From: Macrostomum hystrix
Lineage: Eukaryota; Platyhelminthes; Macrostomidae
DNA length: 64,000 bases
Assembly: GCA_950097015.1 (NCBI GenBank)
Contig: CATNEN010000039.1
Coordinates: 9,099,501-9,163,500 of the forward strand
Reading direction: 5' to 3'
Positions 47,860 to 59,153 of this stretch are shown here, piece after piece (position 1 is the first letter of the stretch; each line of letters begins with the position of its first letter). Made by a program: the position numbers and the translations under genes. Below the pieces are notes generated by a model, which saw only the letters and a program-made list of their open reading frames with translations, made no database searches and had not been told where the DNA came from.

Positions 47860-48800
47860 GCTGATTGGATGAAAACTGGTTCCGAGATGCAGCTGTTTTG
47901 CTGAACTTTAAAAATGGATCTCAATTTTTGATAGACAGTTGTATTTGGGAACGTTTTATTAGGGACAGGAATGTTGTAGCTCTTAGACTGAGGTTTGAAT
48001 TTCGAATCCCCAGTTTTTTATTACGTATTTTTCGTTTAATCAACGTTTCTAAACGGTCATTTAATGTTTGTGGTTATAATTTTACGTTGTTAAAACCCAT
48101 TGATGTTAAATCAATAAAACTATTTATATGATAAACTTGTAAACCTGATTGCTATACGCGCAGCTTTGCTCCCAGTAATTTTGCCGTCATAAACAGTTCA
48201 GTTGATTGCTTTTTGAAACTTATGCCTTTTAATTGCCCTCTTATTCTATCAAACTTTTAAAATGATTACCGGATTTATATCCATGATCTTTGTGCAGTCG
48301 TGCCCCACAATTATTCAACTTTCGAGTTGCGTCTTGTTTCTCGCATATGATCGACGTGTTCTTGTATAATTTTCAGTTTTCAATAATATAAACCTTTTTT
48401 GTTACTGATTTATGATCACATCAACCCCATCAATTATGGTTTTCTAATCTATTATTACCAAGGCTAAATGATTATCTTTACCTGCCCAATTTTATGCTAT
48501 ACTTTACAGCGGTGACAGCTTACTGTTTTCTGGCCTTTTTATCCAACTAACGTTTAATTTGCTTTGGTTTTACATAATCTCAAAGTTTTTTGTCAGTTTT
48601 TCGTGTCCGTCGGTGCACTTAATTTTTGTTATTTTGTAGTTTAGTTGGCTTTATCCGTTATTTATTAAACTTTATATGTAAGCGCTTCGCAATAAGAATT
48701 ATAAATTCAATAGTTAAAACTGATTAAATTATCCAACATTTGTGTTTCATCTTTTTCGGCTTCTTTTTTGGTCGTCGACATTTAAGTCGGAAAGGGTGTT
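47860..48800. other. 3' flank of the stress gene and AT-rich spacer
   Basis: AT-rich, with AATAAA near 48112 in the probable 3' UTR. No gene is seen. Confidence 0.45.
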
Positions 48801-48804
48801 CGTT

Positions 48805-49345
48805 TAGAGTGAGTGTACATTGAAGCTGTGGTCTAGGGTGCTGGTTGTGAGTGAGTGTACATTGAAGCTGTGGTCTAGGGTGCTGGTTGTGAGTGAGTGT
48901 ACATTGAAGCTGTGGTCTAGGGTGCTGGTTGTGAGTGAGTGTACATTGAAGCTGTGGTCTAGGGTGCTGGTTGTGAGTGAGTGTACATTGAAGCTGTGGT
49001 CTAGGGTGCTGGTTGTGAGTGAGTGTACATTGAAGCTGTGGTCTAGGGTGCTGGTTGTGAGTGAGTGTACATTGAAGCTGTGGTCTAGGGTGCTGGTTGT
49101 GAGTGAGTGTACATTGAAGCTGTGGTCTGCAGTGCTGGTTGTGAGTGAGTGTACATTGAGGCTGTGGTCTGCAGTGCTGGTTGTGAGTGAGTGTACATTG
49201 AGGCTGTGGTCTGGGGTGCTGGTTGTGAGTGAGTGTACTCTGGAGTGCTGGTTGTGAGTGAGTGTAAATCTGGAGTGCTGGTTGTGCGTGAGTGTACATT
49301 GAGGCTGTGGTCTGCAGTGCTGGTTGTGTGTGAGTTTGTATTGAT
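48805..49345. repeat. 42-bp tandem array, about 12 copies
   Basis: Unit contains gtgtacattgaagctgtggt and ctagggtgctggttgtgagt. The first eight copies are nearly identical; later ones diverge and are shortened. Because 42 is a multiple of three, frames are open on both strands (145-194 codons, repeating SECTLKLWSRVLVV and others); these are by-products. Confidence 0.95.
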
Positions 49346-49500
49346 TCTTGGGTGTGTTTTGGTCTTTAATGAATGTTAGACTTGGCACTGTACTCTAGTT
49401 AGAAGATTGAGTGTATCTGAATGGTTAAGTTTTTCGCATTTTGTTTAATTTAATTGCTCGCAACTATTCTTCAGCGCCTAGGCCCCTTTGTACGGAAGCT

Positions 49501-51279
49501 ATGTTCATGGACACTGACGATGAAGAAGGCGAGGTTGAACTGCTCCGATTTGTTCCTCCGTCGCCGCCGCCCCACGGTAACGTGGCGGTTGAGAAAAGGC
49601 GCATTCTCGTGGGCAAGCGTCGGCATCAGCAGCGGCCTAGCAGCTCGGGTCGCAGCCGCGGCTATAAACAGGAACACGTGCAGCAGTTTAAAGATGAACT
49701 GCCTCCTGCTGCAAATGTCCAAGAGGAGGAGGTGATCACGCGCCGATACACAGATCCCAGACGAAAAAATTCCATTAGAGTGAAGCGCGAGCCGCGCGAT
49801 AGCAGTCCCAGCGGTCAGCAGCTTGTCGTACTGGATGCTCTTGACATTCCATTGGAAGACTTTCAACGCGGAGCGTCTGTTGGTCTGCGCAGCGAAGCGC
49901 TTCACCTGACCGGTGTCGGCAGCATGCACACAACCGACGTCTTTGACTACCTGTCCGCTTGTGTGCCGGTGCCTGCCGAGTGGATCGAATGGATCGACGA
50001 CAACACCTGCAACGCTGTATATCTGGACGGTCCATCAGCCTTGGCAGCCCTGTCTGGCCTCTTGGACCTGCCAGATTCGGCCACATCGCCGGAAGTTTGC
50101 GTCAGCGGCGGAAATCGCTGTGTTCGCTGTCGAGCTGGTGTTGTCGCGCGCTTCGCCGTGCCCTCAGATCGCAAAGGCAAGAATGCTAACCTGGCCTCGG
50201 ACTATTATAGGCGGCACGGCAATCCCAACTACGGCAATATTCGCGGCGTACTGAGCCACAGCTACAGGCGTCGGGTGAATTCTCATCGTTGCGCCTCAGA
50301 TATGCGCCGGATTGCCGAGTGCGCTGCCGCGGCTGCCGCTGACGCTGCCGCCGCTGCCGCAGCGGCCGCCGCTCTGTCTGCCGAGAATGGTAACAGCGCC
50401 GAAATAGATTCGTCTTCTGCTTCTAAAAGAAGCCGACGTCGACGCAGGCGGAGCAGCTTTGACCGAGACTCTGGCAGCCGTGACGAGCCGCCTATCGTTA
50501 TTCAGTTTGAATCGACAACCGGGCCGAATGTCAAGAGAAGCCGAATAGACTGCGGAAATGATGATGGCGATCTGCGTCACAGCCTTAAACGAATTCGGCG
50601 CCATCGTAGACGATACAGCGACGAGCGCAGCGACGATGAATATTATAACAGCGCGCGAGACAGCCTTGGCGACGATGTCGAACTAGTTGTCGTGGACGAT
50701 GCTGCGAAGTCTGAAAGTGGCGAAGAAATTGAACAACGGGCGCAACAACAGCCGCCAAGTGCACTCTCTATCAAAGTAGAGCCAGTTGAAGCCAAAATGG
50801 AGCCAGTAGACGATGACGAAATCATCGAGCTGGACAACCGGAGAGTGTTCGTCTACGCTGGCAATTCTTCGCGCCTGGCATCGGTTGTGCAGATGCCTCT
50901 GCCGCCGCCGCCGCCACCTCAGCCACAGCAGTCCTCCAGGCATCAGCACCAACCTCTTAGATCCGCTGTTGTGTCTCGCCGTCAACAGCCTCAGCCGTCC
51001 CGTCGTGAGCAGCAGCAGCCACCGCATCGTCGACCTCAGCATAGTCGACAGCGTACACCAGCTTCTGTTTCCCGTTCGTCTTCATCTTCAAGATCTTCCT
51101 CCTCTTCGTCTTCCTCGTCTTCTTCCGCCGATTCTTCCACGTCTTCATCGTCAACAGGCTCTTCTTCTTCATCGTCCTCTTCGGCTTCATCCGATGACGA
51201 GGATGACGGTCGAGAGGCAGCTGCTGAGTGGACTGCACGTACGGCGGACAGCGCCCGAGCCACTGGGAAGGCGCGCTAG
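49501..51279 (+). CDS. NCBP3: NCBP3-like nuclear cap-binding subunit
   Basis: A single long exon codes for 592 aa. NCBP3 binds the m7G cap with NCBP1 and takes part in mRNA export from the nucleus. The family's two landmarks are present. The first is the RRM-like segment at residues about 130-195 (ALHLTGVGSMHTTDVFDYL, then PAEWIEWIDDNTCNAVYLD; WIDD is the family's WLDD motif). The second is the block at 235-260 (YYRRHGNPNYGNIRGVLSHS, YRRR). The rest is disordered: an Ala run at 280-300, RS-like basic stretches, a Pro/Gln-rich part and a Ser-rich then acidic C-terminus. Mammalian NCBP3 is about 620 aa. The start was taken at 49501 because an acceptor-like ttcttcag ends 27 bases upstream and no ATG lies between. 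The frame itself is open for 20 more codons upstream but lacks ATG. Confidence 0.88.
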   Translation: MFMDTDDEEGEVELLRFVPPSPPPHGNVAVEKRRILVGKRRHQQRPSSSGRSRGYKQEHVQQFKDELPPAANVQEEEVITRRYTDPRRKNSIRVKREPRDSSPSGQQLVVLDALDIPLEDFQRGASVGLRSEALHLTGVGSMHTTDVFDYLSACVPVPAEWIEWIDDNTCNAVYLDGPSALAALSGLLDLPDSATSPEVCVSGGNRCVRCRAGVVARFAVPSDRKGKNANLASDYYRRHGNPNYGNIRGVLSHSYRRRVNSHRCASDMRRIAECAAAAAADAAAAAAAAAALSAENGNSAEIDSSSASKRSRRRRRRSSFDRDSGSRDEPPIVIQFESTTGPNVKRSRIDCGNDDGDLRHSLKRIRRHRRRYSDERSDDEYYNSARDSLGDDVELVVVDDAAKSESGEEIEQRAQQQPPSALSIKVEPVEAKMEPVDDDEIIELDNRRVFVYAGNSSRLASVVQMPLPPPPPPQPQQSSRHQHQPLRSAVVSRRQQPQPSRREQQQPPHRRPQHSRQRTPASVSRSSSSSRSSSSSSSSSSSADSSTSSSSTGSSSSSSSSASSDDEDDGREAAAEWTARTADSARATGKAR

Positions 51280-52145
51280 GGATAGCGTAGGTACTGAAGG
51301 GTAGAGTAGATACTGAGGGGTTGAGTAGATACTGAAGAGTAGAGTAAACTTCAGTATCTTCTCGTACATATCACTATTTGATGGTTAGATTGTCGTTACT
51401 GCATTCTGTTTGTTTTGACTAAAAATACATAATTTTTAATTGAGCATATTTTCGATAATACCATTCTCTTGTCAAATGTTAACATTGCTGCTAGGTCATT
51501 TTGTTTGTTATATTCGAGCAAAAGATGACGCCGCTAATACATATATTGCCATCTTAATTACGGAATTCATCCGTACTTGCATTAGTTTTTTATTTAGATT
51601 CGTGCTTTTTAATTGACTTGTTTCATGCTACTTGAAGTAAGATAAACCGGTTGCGTACATGCTAGTGTTTCCCCACTGCTGCTATTTAGTTCAAATAGTG
51701 ATTTAGCTCAAATGTAAAAACTGTTTTTGTATGATAGCTTATTGACCATAGCTTGTTGTTGTTTAAGAATTGATGTATGCGCATTCTTCTGCAGCAGAAT
51801 ATGTACATTTTATTGCTGTAACTATTTATTTTTATTTTAGTTATGAAATGTACCTTCTCGTCATATGAAATTTTAGGCAAAATGCTCTCTTAATACAGTT
51901 TGTTGCTATCTTATATGCGTAAATATGTGCGTTTTTATTATGCCTACATTTTATTTCACATTGTTTTGTACTCTGTATTTTGTAACATTATAAAGTCAGT
52001 TCATTGATTTTTAGCTCTTGTTTTACTGATACTAATCAACCTAGACGTTATTGAAATGCTATATATGGTACGAGTACTGTCGTTTTCATTCAACACCCGG
52101 GTGTTAGGCCTAAAGGATTCTGCATAGTTTTTAGGTCTGAGAGTG
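51280..52145. other. 3' flank of NCBP3, AT-rich
   Basis: Begins with about four short repeats of gggtagagtagatactgaag (51290-51350), which may lie in the 3' UTR, then AT-rich spacer. No gene was seen. Confidence 0.45.
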
Positions 52146-52149
52146 GTGA

Positions 52150-52852
52150 TTTTGAACCTCTAAGTATTGCTTTTGTCAGCCAAGTCAATCACGTTGAGAA
52201 TCCCCATTCACTGCTGTAACAGCCGCTGCCATCGAACTACACTCGACCATTGACAAAAAAGCCAATCAAATCGACGAAAGGCCAACCAAGTAGACAATTC
52301 CAGTAAAAAATCAACCAAAGGTTAACAAAAAATTTGAGAATTGATAATATCTTGGTTTGAAATCCTCTACTTTATTTCTAAGCCCGAGAGAAAAGCGTTT
52401 AATAAAATCCGATTGCTTATTTTAGAGACGTTTAATGAGCGGCTTCAGAGCGAGGAATCGGTAGTCTGTCGTACAGACTACTTTAATTCCGAGACCATTA
52501 CATCATATAATGGGCCTCAAATAAGCAATCTGATTTCATATAAAATAATAGCCATTTAATAAGCTGTCTATGGTAGAATGTCCTCGGCCACACTCAAACC
52601 AGACCATTAAATGCAGCCTTGGACATTCTAACCACATACTCGGCTTGGCTTAAATTATTATATTCTATGGCCATAAAGGATAGTGCAGCTTGGAATTCTT
52701 GGAATTCTTGCACTTGGGTGGCTTTTGAGTGGCTTTTTGTCTATGGTCGTGTGTAGTTCTATGGCAGTGGCGCTGCTACTGCAGTGAATTTGGATTCTCA
52801 ACGTGATTTACTTTATTCTCGACTTGGCTGACAAAAGCAATATTTGAATAGA
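52150..52852. mobile_element. 700-bp foldback (nested palindrome) element
   Basis: The left arm at 52160-52250 (ttgcttttgtcagccaagtc, atcacgttgagaatcc, attcactgc, cgaactacac, cgacca) recurs inverted at 52745-52845. Inside, gattgcttattt (about 52410) pairs with aaataagcaatc (about 52517), and ggtagtctg pairs with cagactac around 52470. The whole block is thus a nested palindrome with no protein frame, as expected of a foldback or MITE-type element. It ends about 80 bases before the Rab start codon. Confidence 0.7.
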
Positions 52853-52933
52853 CTTAAATGGATTTCATCGATAAGAAAATTATTTTGCTAAATAGTTTTT
52901 TACATAACTAATTTCCAAACAATTTATCTACGA

Positions 52934-54798
52934 ATGGCCTATTTTCAACTGCATTTCCAGCAGATGGAGCGTCTGTTTAAAATTCTAATCATTGGCGATG
53001 GTACAGTTGGCAAGACGTCGTTTGTGCAGCGCTACGTAAATGACGTCTTCCGTCAGGACTACAAAAGCACTATTGGCGTCGATTTTGCACTGAAAGTCGT
53101 TAAATGGTCCGACACTGAGACTATTAAGCTGCAGATGTGGGACATTGCCGGACAGGAAAGGTACAGTGTACAGTGGTATCTACGTGTATTCTAGGGCTTA
53201 CTTAACCATCCAGTACTTTTTTGTTTTTATTGAATAATTACAATCTTCTTTCATTCACTCAATCCGCTAACAAACGACCCGCCTTACCAGGTTTACCTCA
53301 ATGACGCGCGTCTATTATAAAGATGCAAACGCGGCTATCGTTATGTTTGATCTCACAGCGAAGAACACTTTTCATTCGGCTCTGAAATGGAAGCGCGATC
53401 TAGATAGCAAGTGCAGTCTGGCCGACGGCAGCCCTGTGCCGGCGATTCTGCTGGCTAATAAGTGCGACCTGCAGAGGCGCGAAGTTGATCAGGTATATTA
53501 TAGAATTAAACCAGAGTCTGGTATTGTTTAGTATTGTTTAGATTTGTCTAGCTCGGTTCGCCAGATGCATCTCACTTTTCAAGTATTCTTTATAAACTAA
53601 ACGGCAATCAATCCTGTTGTTTTCAGCTTTTTTCATGGGGGTTTTAAGCTAGTCTAGTATACTAAACGGCTGTCAGTCCTGTTGTTTTCAGCTTGTTTTC
53701 ACGGGGTTTTAAGCTAGTCAATTATACTAAAGGGCTCTCAGTCCTGTTGTTTTCTGCTTGTTTTCATGGGGGTTTTAAGCTAGTCTAGTATACTAAACGG
53801 CTGTCAGTCCTGTTGTTTTCAGCTTGTTTTCACGGGGTTTTAAGCTAGTCAATTATACTAAACGGCTCTCAGTCCTTTTGTTTTCTGCTTGTTTTCATGG
53901 GGGTTTTAAGCTAGTCAATTATACTAAAGGGCTGTCAGTCCTGTTGTTTTCAGCTTGTTTTCACGGGATTTTAAGCTAGTCAATTATACTAAACGGCTCT
54001 CAGTCCTGTTGTTTTCTGCTTGTTTTCATGGGGGTTTTAAGCTAGTCTAGTATACTAAACGGCTGTCAGTCCTGTTGTTTTCAGCTTGTTTTCACGGGGT
54101 TTTAAGCTAGTCAATTATACTAAACGGCTCTCAGTCCTTTTTTTTCTGCTTGTTTTCATGGGGGTTTTAAGCTAGTCAATTATACTAAAGGGCTGTCAGT
54201 CCTGTTGTTTTCAGTTTGTTTTCACGGGGTTTTAAGCTAGTCAATTATACTAAACGACTGTCAGTCCTGTTGTTTTCAGCTTGTTTTCACGGGGTTTTAA
54301 GCTAGTCAATTATACTAAAGGGCTCTCAGTCCTGTTGTTTTCTGCTTGTTTTCATGGGGGTTTTAAGCTAGTCTAGTATACTAAACGGCTGTCAGTCCTG
54401 TTGTTTTCAGCAATTTTTTTTCATAAGAGTTTTTTTTCTAATATACTTACACGTAGATTCGGTTAAAAAGTTTTGTATTGGTAGAATAAGCATATAGATA
54501 GTTTTTTCTAGTCGAGTATACTAAAACATACGTATTTTGAATTTCTTAACTACAGGCCGAGGTTGAAGCCTTCTGTCGGGAGCACGAGTTCATTGGGTGG
54601 ACGGAAACCAGCGCCAAGGAGGGCATCATGGTTGACGAAGCCATGCGTTTCTTAATCGAAGCTGTTCTAGCGCGAACATCCCGCCTTGGCGACAGCGGCG
54701 AAGGCGCCGGCGCCGGCGACGGTGGCGGAACTATCAAGCTAGAAAGATCATATCGACAGGATGGCGATGGAAACGGCAGATCCCGCTGCTCATGCTAA
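52934..54798 (+). CDS. RAB32: Rab32/Rab38-like small GTPase
   Basis: Exons 52934-53160, 53291-53492 and 54556-54798 join in phase to give 223 aa. GTP-binding motifs are intact: P-loop GDGTVGKTS, switch I STIGVDFALKVV, WDIAGQERFTSMTRVYY with the catalytic Gln, LLANKCD (the NKxD element) and TETSAKEG (the SAK element). GVDFALKV, the FTSMTRVYYK segment and LKWKRDLDSK are typical of the Rab32/38/29 group, which directs traffic to lysosome-related organelles and acts on membranes. The C-terminus CSC should be geranylgeranylated. The region before it is unusually Gly-rich (GEGAGAGDGGG). An alternative start, MERLFKIL at 52964, follows an acceptor-like tttccagcag and is closer to the family N-terminus, so the first ten residues are doubtful. 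Confidence 0.93.
53597..54415 (+). repeat. 65-bp array in Rab intron 2
   Basis: About 12-13 copies of a 65-base unit. Each contains, in this order on the sense strand, atactaaacggc, a Py-rich cctgttgttttcag, and cttgttttca(c/t)gggg with ttttaagctagtc. This is the layout of a branch point, polypyrimidine tract and CAG, the intron's own acceptor being a separate site at 54555. Confidence 0.95.
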
Positions 54799-55980
54799 TC
54801 GATGACGACACAATGAGCACTCATTAACATTAGATGTAAGCAACTAGTTAAAATCTTGTCGCATTCTATCTATTCTGAATTACAGGACATTGCTATGCAT
54901 CAGGAGGGTGAAGTCTAAATGCAACAAAAGTACATTTGCTTTTCTCCGCGCAGATTTGCCTGGTCCTTTGTTTTACGGTTCTTGTCTATTGGAGGGACCG
55001 TATTTTATCATAAATTACTCGTCGTTAACCAATTACACCAGACCTTAAGCTACTGTGAACCATTTCCGACTCTCAGTCTTCTACTTTGTTTAGTAAAGTG
55101 AGTTTTTTATATGTATGCATATTTCTGATGTAATTCTTTAACAGCATCATGATGAGACTTGTATTTGATTCAAATATGATAGTTTTCATCGCAATTTGCA
55201 TGACATATTTCTGTACAATTGTTTAATTAGTATGCAGGACTAGCTCTCAAAACCCCATTTGATTCAATTGAAGCTTTTAAATTTTCCTTCTACAGGCTCA
55301 AATTTACTATTTCCATTTGCTAAATCTAGTAACTAATTAGCTGTTAATTCACCAGTTTTTTTTACTAAGATTATGATGCTCTAAATTTTATTCACTCATA
55401 CTATACCTTTTTCGGCCAATGCATAATAATAATGAAATTTTAAGCCTGTTTAAATTGCGCGTTGTTCAAAACTTTTCTGGTGCTCATTTTCCTTCTTAAA
55501 GAAAGCCTGCCATTCGCTTTCTACACAATGTCTTCCAAAAAAAGTTTTTTGTTTATGGCCTTTCATTGATTTTTTGTACTCAGTTTTACACTAATTTTTC
55601 TAAAGTCCGTCTATGACTCGTATTGACTTTTTCACACGCGTACTTTATTGATTATACTCGTAAATATATTTTTTGTCGAAGAAATGCATGAGATTCGGGT
55701 AAACTGTTGCATCTAGAAGCAGCATTTTACCTTATAATTGAATTCCGAATTGAAAAATAATAATATTTTGACTCGATGCGTCGTCATTGTTGACTTGTTG
55801 GTGTCACCCTGAAAAGTCCTTCGGACTTGTTATGTTATTCTCCTGGTTTGGTGTGTTCTGCTCTGCGGGTGGCCCGAAGGTATCGCATGAGCTGACAAAA
55901 GTTCTCGTGTTTGCACGCATCGTTATTTGAAGTGTGTGGTCCGAGAAAGGTGAGTCTGGTCTAACGTAAAGGCGTTAAGG
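54799..55980. other. 3' flank of the Rab gene, AT-rich
   Basis: AT-rich non-coding DNA. A 60-codon plus frame at 54919-55101 is unremarkable. Nothing else is seen. Confidence 0.45.
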
Positions 55981-55984
55981 CTCC

Positions 55985-56080
55985 ACTGGAACAATTTGTG
56001 TCCTTTAGCAAGGCACTTAGCTCTACATTGCTTCAGTTCACTCAGCTGTTAAATCATGGGTACGAGCATCAAGTGGGGTA
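55985..56080 (+). mobile_element. SINE core fragment
   Basis: tttagcaaggcacttagctc and acattgcttcagttcactca then gctgttaaatcatgggta match the V-SINE-type core seen in the family B copy at 41.1 kb. No tRNA-like head is evident. Confidence 0.45.
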
Positions 56081-56270
56081 AAAAATATCATTTTTGGAGA
56101 TCATCAGCGTTTTGAAGTCCATTTTTTTAAACTGAATGTTCTCAAAGACTAGCATTTCGATGATTCAGATTCTGATTCAGAATAAAAGTACAATGTGTAC
56201 TGCTTTGGTCGTAAGTTAGCTTATAAATATACTATTCTGCGATCGTAATTTGATAATCCCGGTTGAAAAA

Positions 56271-56962
56271 CTGAGCGGGCCTCAGCGGGCTTTTGAGCGG
56301 GCCATTAGCGGGCCGAAGCGAATCGGCCCGTATTACAGGCCTTTTACAACAAATTGGCCCGCTGAAACCCGGCCCGCTCAGAAGCCCGCTGATTAGCCCG
56401 CTAATGGCCCGCTCGAAACCGACCCGCAGATCGGCCCGCTGATTAGCCCACTAGTTGGCCCGCTCACTGGCCCGTTCTAAACCGGCCCGCTGCTCGGCCC
56501 ACTAGTTGGCCCGCTGGTTGGCCCGCTGGGTGGCCCGTTCTAAACCGGCCCGCTGCTCGGCCCACTAGTTGGCCCGCTGGTTGGCCCGCTGGGTGGCCCG
56601 TTCTAAACCGGCCCGCTGCTCGGCCCACTAGTTGGCCCGCTGGTTGGCCCGCTGGGTGGCCCGTTCTAAACCGGCCCGCTGCTCGGCCCACTAGTTGGCC
56701 CGCTGGTTGGCCCACTCACTGGCCCGTTCTAAACCGGCCCGCTGCTCGGCCCACTAGTTGGCCCGCTGGTTGGCCCGTTCTAAACCGGCCCGCTGCACGG
56801 CCCACTGGTTGGCCCGCTGGGTGGCCCGTTCTAAGCCGGCCCGCTGCTCGGCCCACTAGCTGGCCCGCTGGTTGGCCCACTCACTGGCCCGTTCTAAACC
56901 GGCCCGCTGCTCGGCCTACTAGTTGGCCCGCTGGTTGGCCCGTTCTAAACCGGCCCGCTGAC
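56271..56962. repeat. left GGGCC array of the foldback element
   Basis: Units of about 10-12 bases (ggcccgctggtt, ggcccactagtt, ggcccgttctaaacc) assemble into a repeat of about 60 bases. A 63-base block with cggcccgctgctcggcccac is nearly identical in four or five successive copies. Confidence 0.93.
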
Positions 56963-57381
56963 TTGTCGTGAACTTGATAATCTTATCAAATGGTGTATGA
57001 ACTTGTACATGAAACTTTTGCAGTGTCTTGCGCAATTATTCGATTTGTAGAGCACTAATGCTGTCCAATAAACTGTGCAGACACAAATGTAAGAAGAAGT
57101 TTTTTGTGCCATTTACAATGAGTGTGTCAAATTTTTTATTTTTATCGCCTTATACGCCCACAGCAATTTGTATATCGCGCTACGTTGACTTATGTACTTC
57201 AGATATCACCCAGTTTAGTGTGAAACCATTGCTTCGCCCTTTGCTGGCACTTGGCCTAAGATAGCAAACTGATGGGTCACTCGTTGTAGAATGTGTAGGT
57301 AGAATGATGGTATTTGTTAATTATCAATTTTAGTATGGATTCTCTCCTAGTCACACAGGTATTCAATTTCTTCATTTTCAG

Positions 57382-58863
57382 TCACTTGAACGACTAAAAG
57401 AGCTCGACAAGAAGTCAGCTGCCATCGCACGGCGCTTCAGTCGACTCAAAGAATCAGTGACACTCAGATTTAGACAGACGGTTGCGGCGACAGCCCGTCC
57501 GACACGAGCAGAAGCTTCAGCGAGCCACTTACCAACTGCAACTCGGACCACTCATGACGTACCAACCACTATAGAGCTGCCTAGCTCTATAGTGGCGCAA
57601 CCAAGCAACAGTGTACCATTGGCAACCGGGGGATGTAGCAGTGGCGTCCAGACTCCCATGGTCGTCGAGCCTACTGGCTCGCAGTATTCAGACAGCGACG
57701 ATGAGGACAAATCTTCTAGATCTATCGTTGAGGAACCAGGCGAAGAAGCTCCAGATGACGACTATTGGAGTGGCGCTCCAATGGCGTTGGACGCCATCGA
57801 GCAGTGCGACGATTGTGAGGACTTCACTGAAGATGACCGCCCGCCAGAGGATGAGGATGTACCGTGTGTTGGCAATGGAGCCACCCATAGGCGCGTGCAA
57901 CCCGTTATAAATCACCCTGATGCCGGATGCCCGCGCTGCCGGAACCTCGACATCGAATGTCGTGACCTACGTGAGGCTAATCGAGAAGAGGCGGACAAGC
58001 GGGGGGTTGCTGAAACTGATGCAGCCAACCTGAAGAATGAAGTTTGGGCCCTTCGGTCTGAGAATGAGCAGCTGAAGCAGGAACTGGCACAGAAAGCTGA
58101 CCTGCTGGAAAAGTATGACACCCGACTTGCAGGTTCCATGCATGCCAATTCTAAGATTCTTACGACGTTACAGTTCGTCACGGCACAGGCTCAGTCGGCC
58201 AACGAGGTGGCCCGTAGAGCTTCCGAATCATTCAACCACCTCGAAAGTCTGGTGCGCTCCATAAGCGACTTTGACACGTTGGTTGCTGGTTCGAGTACTG
58301 CACCCGGAGAGTCGTCATCAGCTGCTGCCGATGCCGAGCCAAGTGGCTCGACGTCATCGCGGCTTGATAGTGGATTTGTGAGCCATGCCATTGCGACGGC
58401 TATCGCTAATATATCGACCTCTATGATGGACAACCAGTCGTCGAAACGTGTGCCGCTTATACCTGCATTTCCCGGTGTCACGGTTTGTCCGTTGGCCCTG
58501 ACAAAATTGGACGCCGCAGCAGTTGAAATGCGAAAAGCCCCGAACAATAAAAAGATTCGCAGACGAGCCATTCGGCTAGTCATACTTGCTGCGTGCCCTG
58601 AGCAAGACCTGCGAACCGCATCTTGGGCTGGTCGACAGGTGAAAGGAGAGAAAGCGGCCAACCGGGTTGAGCTGGATAGCTCTAAGAAGGCGGCCATACG
58701 GTCCTACCTGGCCAGCAAACTTGTCACAGAGGAGGACAAGAAACTATTATCAGACGCCGAACTCGGCGAGGTATTCCGCCGTACAGCCAGGACCGTACGG
58801 GGTCGGGAGGGTTCCAGTGTGAAAAGTGGCGCCTGCGCGGAAAATGAAGAGGAAAGCGAGTAG
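57382..58863 (+). CDS. coiled-coil protein with BEN-like C-terminus
   Basis: The frame is open from a good acceptor (ttcttcattttcag, ending 57381) to the stop, 493 codons: SLERLKELDKKSAAIARRFS at the start, then a Ser/Thr-rich part, an acidic part (SDSDDEDKS, PEDEDVP), a CPRCRNLDIEC cysteine cluster at about 183-193, and a coiled coil at about 195-300 (LRSENEQLKQELAQKADLLE). The C-terminal 120 residues resemble a BEN domain: RRRAIRLVILAACPEQDLRT, SWAGRQVKGEK, ELDSSKKAAIRSYLASKL. BEN domains bind DNA or chromatin proteins and are found in animal factors and some viruses. The first in-frame ATG is at 57658; the true start may lie in an upstream exon or come from a spliced leader that ends in ATG. 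An AATAAA lies at about 59062. The gene sits alone in the centre of the foldback element, so it may be its mobility or regulatory protein, or a captured host gene. Confidence 0.6.
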   Translation, partial: SLERLKELDKKSAAIARRFSRLKESVTLRFRQTVAATARPTRAEASASHLPTATRTTHDVPTTIELPSSIVAQPSNSVPLATGGCSSGVQTPMVVEPTGSQYSDSDDEDKSSRSIVEEPGEEAPDDDYWSGAPMALDAIEQCDDCEDFTEDDRPPEDEDVPCVGNGATHRRVQPVINHPDAGCPRCRNLDIECRDLREANREEADKRGVAETDAANLKNEVWALRSENEQLKQELAQKADLLEKYDTRLAGSMHANSKILTTLQFVTAQAQSANEVARRASESFNHLESLVRSISDFDTLVAGSSTAPGESSSAAADAEPSGSTSSRLDSGFVSHAIATAIANISTSMMDNQSSKRVPLIPAFPGVTVCPLALTKLDAAAVEMRKAPNNKKIRRRAIRLVILAACPEQDLRTASWAGRQVKGEKAANRVELDSSKKAAIRSYLASKLVTEEDKKLLSDAELGEVFRRTARTVRGREGSSVKSGACAENEEESE

Positions 58864-59153
58864 TTTTTTATAGAGACTAGGCCTCGATTGTGGTGACAAT
58901 TTTTCACCTTGACAAAGACACTGAGTCTACTGTATGAAGTGCATTTTATGTGCCTACTATGATTTCCTATTTGTGGCACCATGAAAAATACTAGTATTCT
59001 ATTTTAAGATTAACATCTCTCTGTTTTTACCAGATCCAATGAATTATATTCTAGGTTTTAATAAAAAAATAATCCTACGGCTCATCGTTCTGACTTGGAA
59101 ATCTGATGCTTATTTTGATTCTATTTCTTTACTTATTGCATTTTGTTCGTTGA

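Noticed and set aside
48724-49388. Frames of 145-194 codons on both strands (HNQHPRPQLQCTLT and others)
   Set aside because: A 42-bp tandem repeat, open on both strands; no conservation beyond the unit.
57335-57381. A mini-exon MDSLLVTQ joined to the BEN-gene frame through a 23-base intron
   Set aside because: It is in phase with gt...cag borders, but 23 bases is too short for an animal spliceosomal intron; an upstream exon or trans-splicing is more likely.
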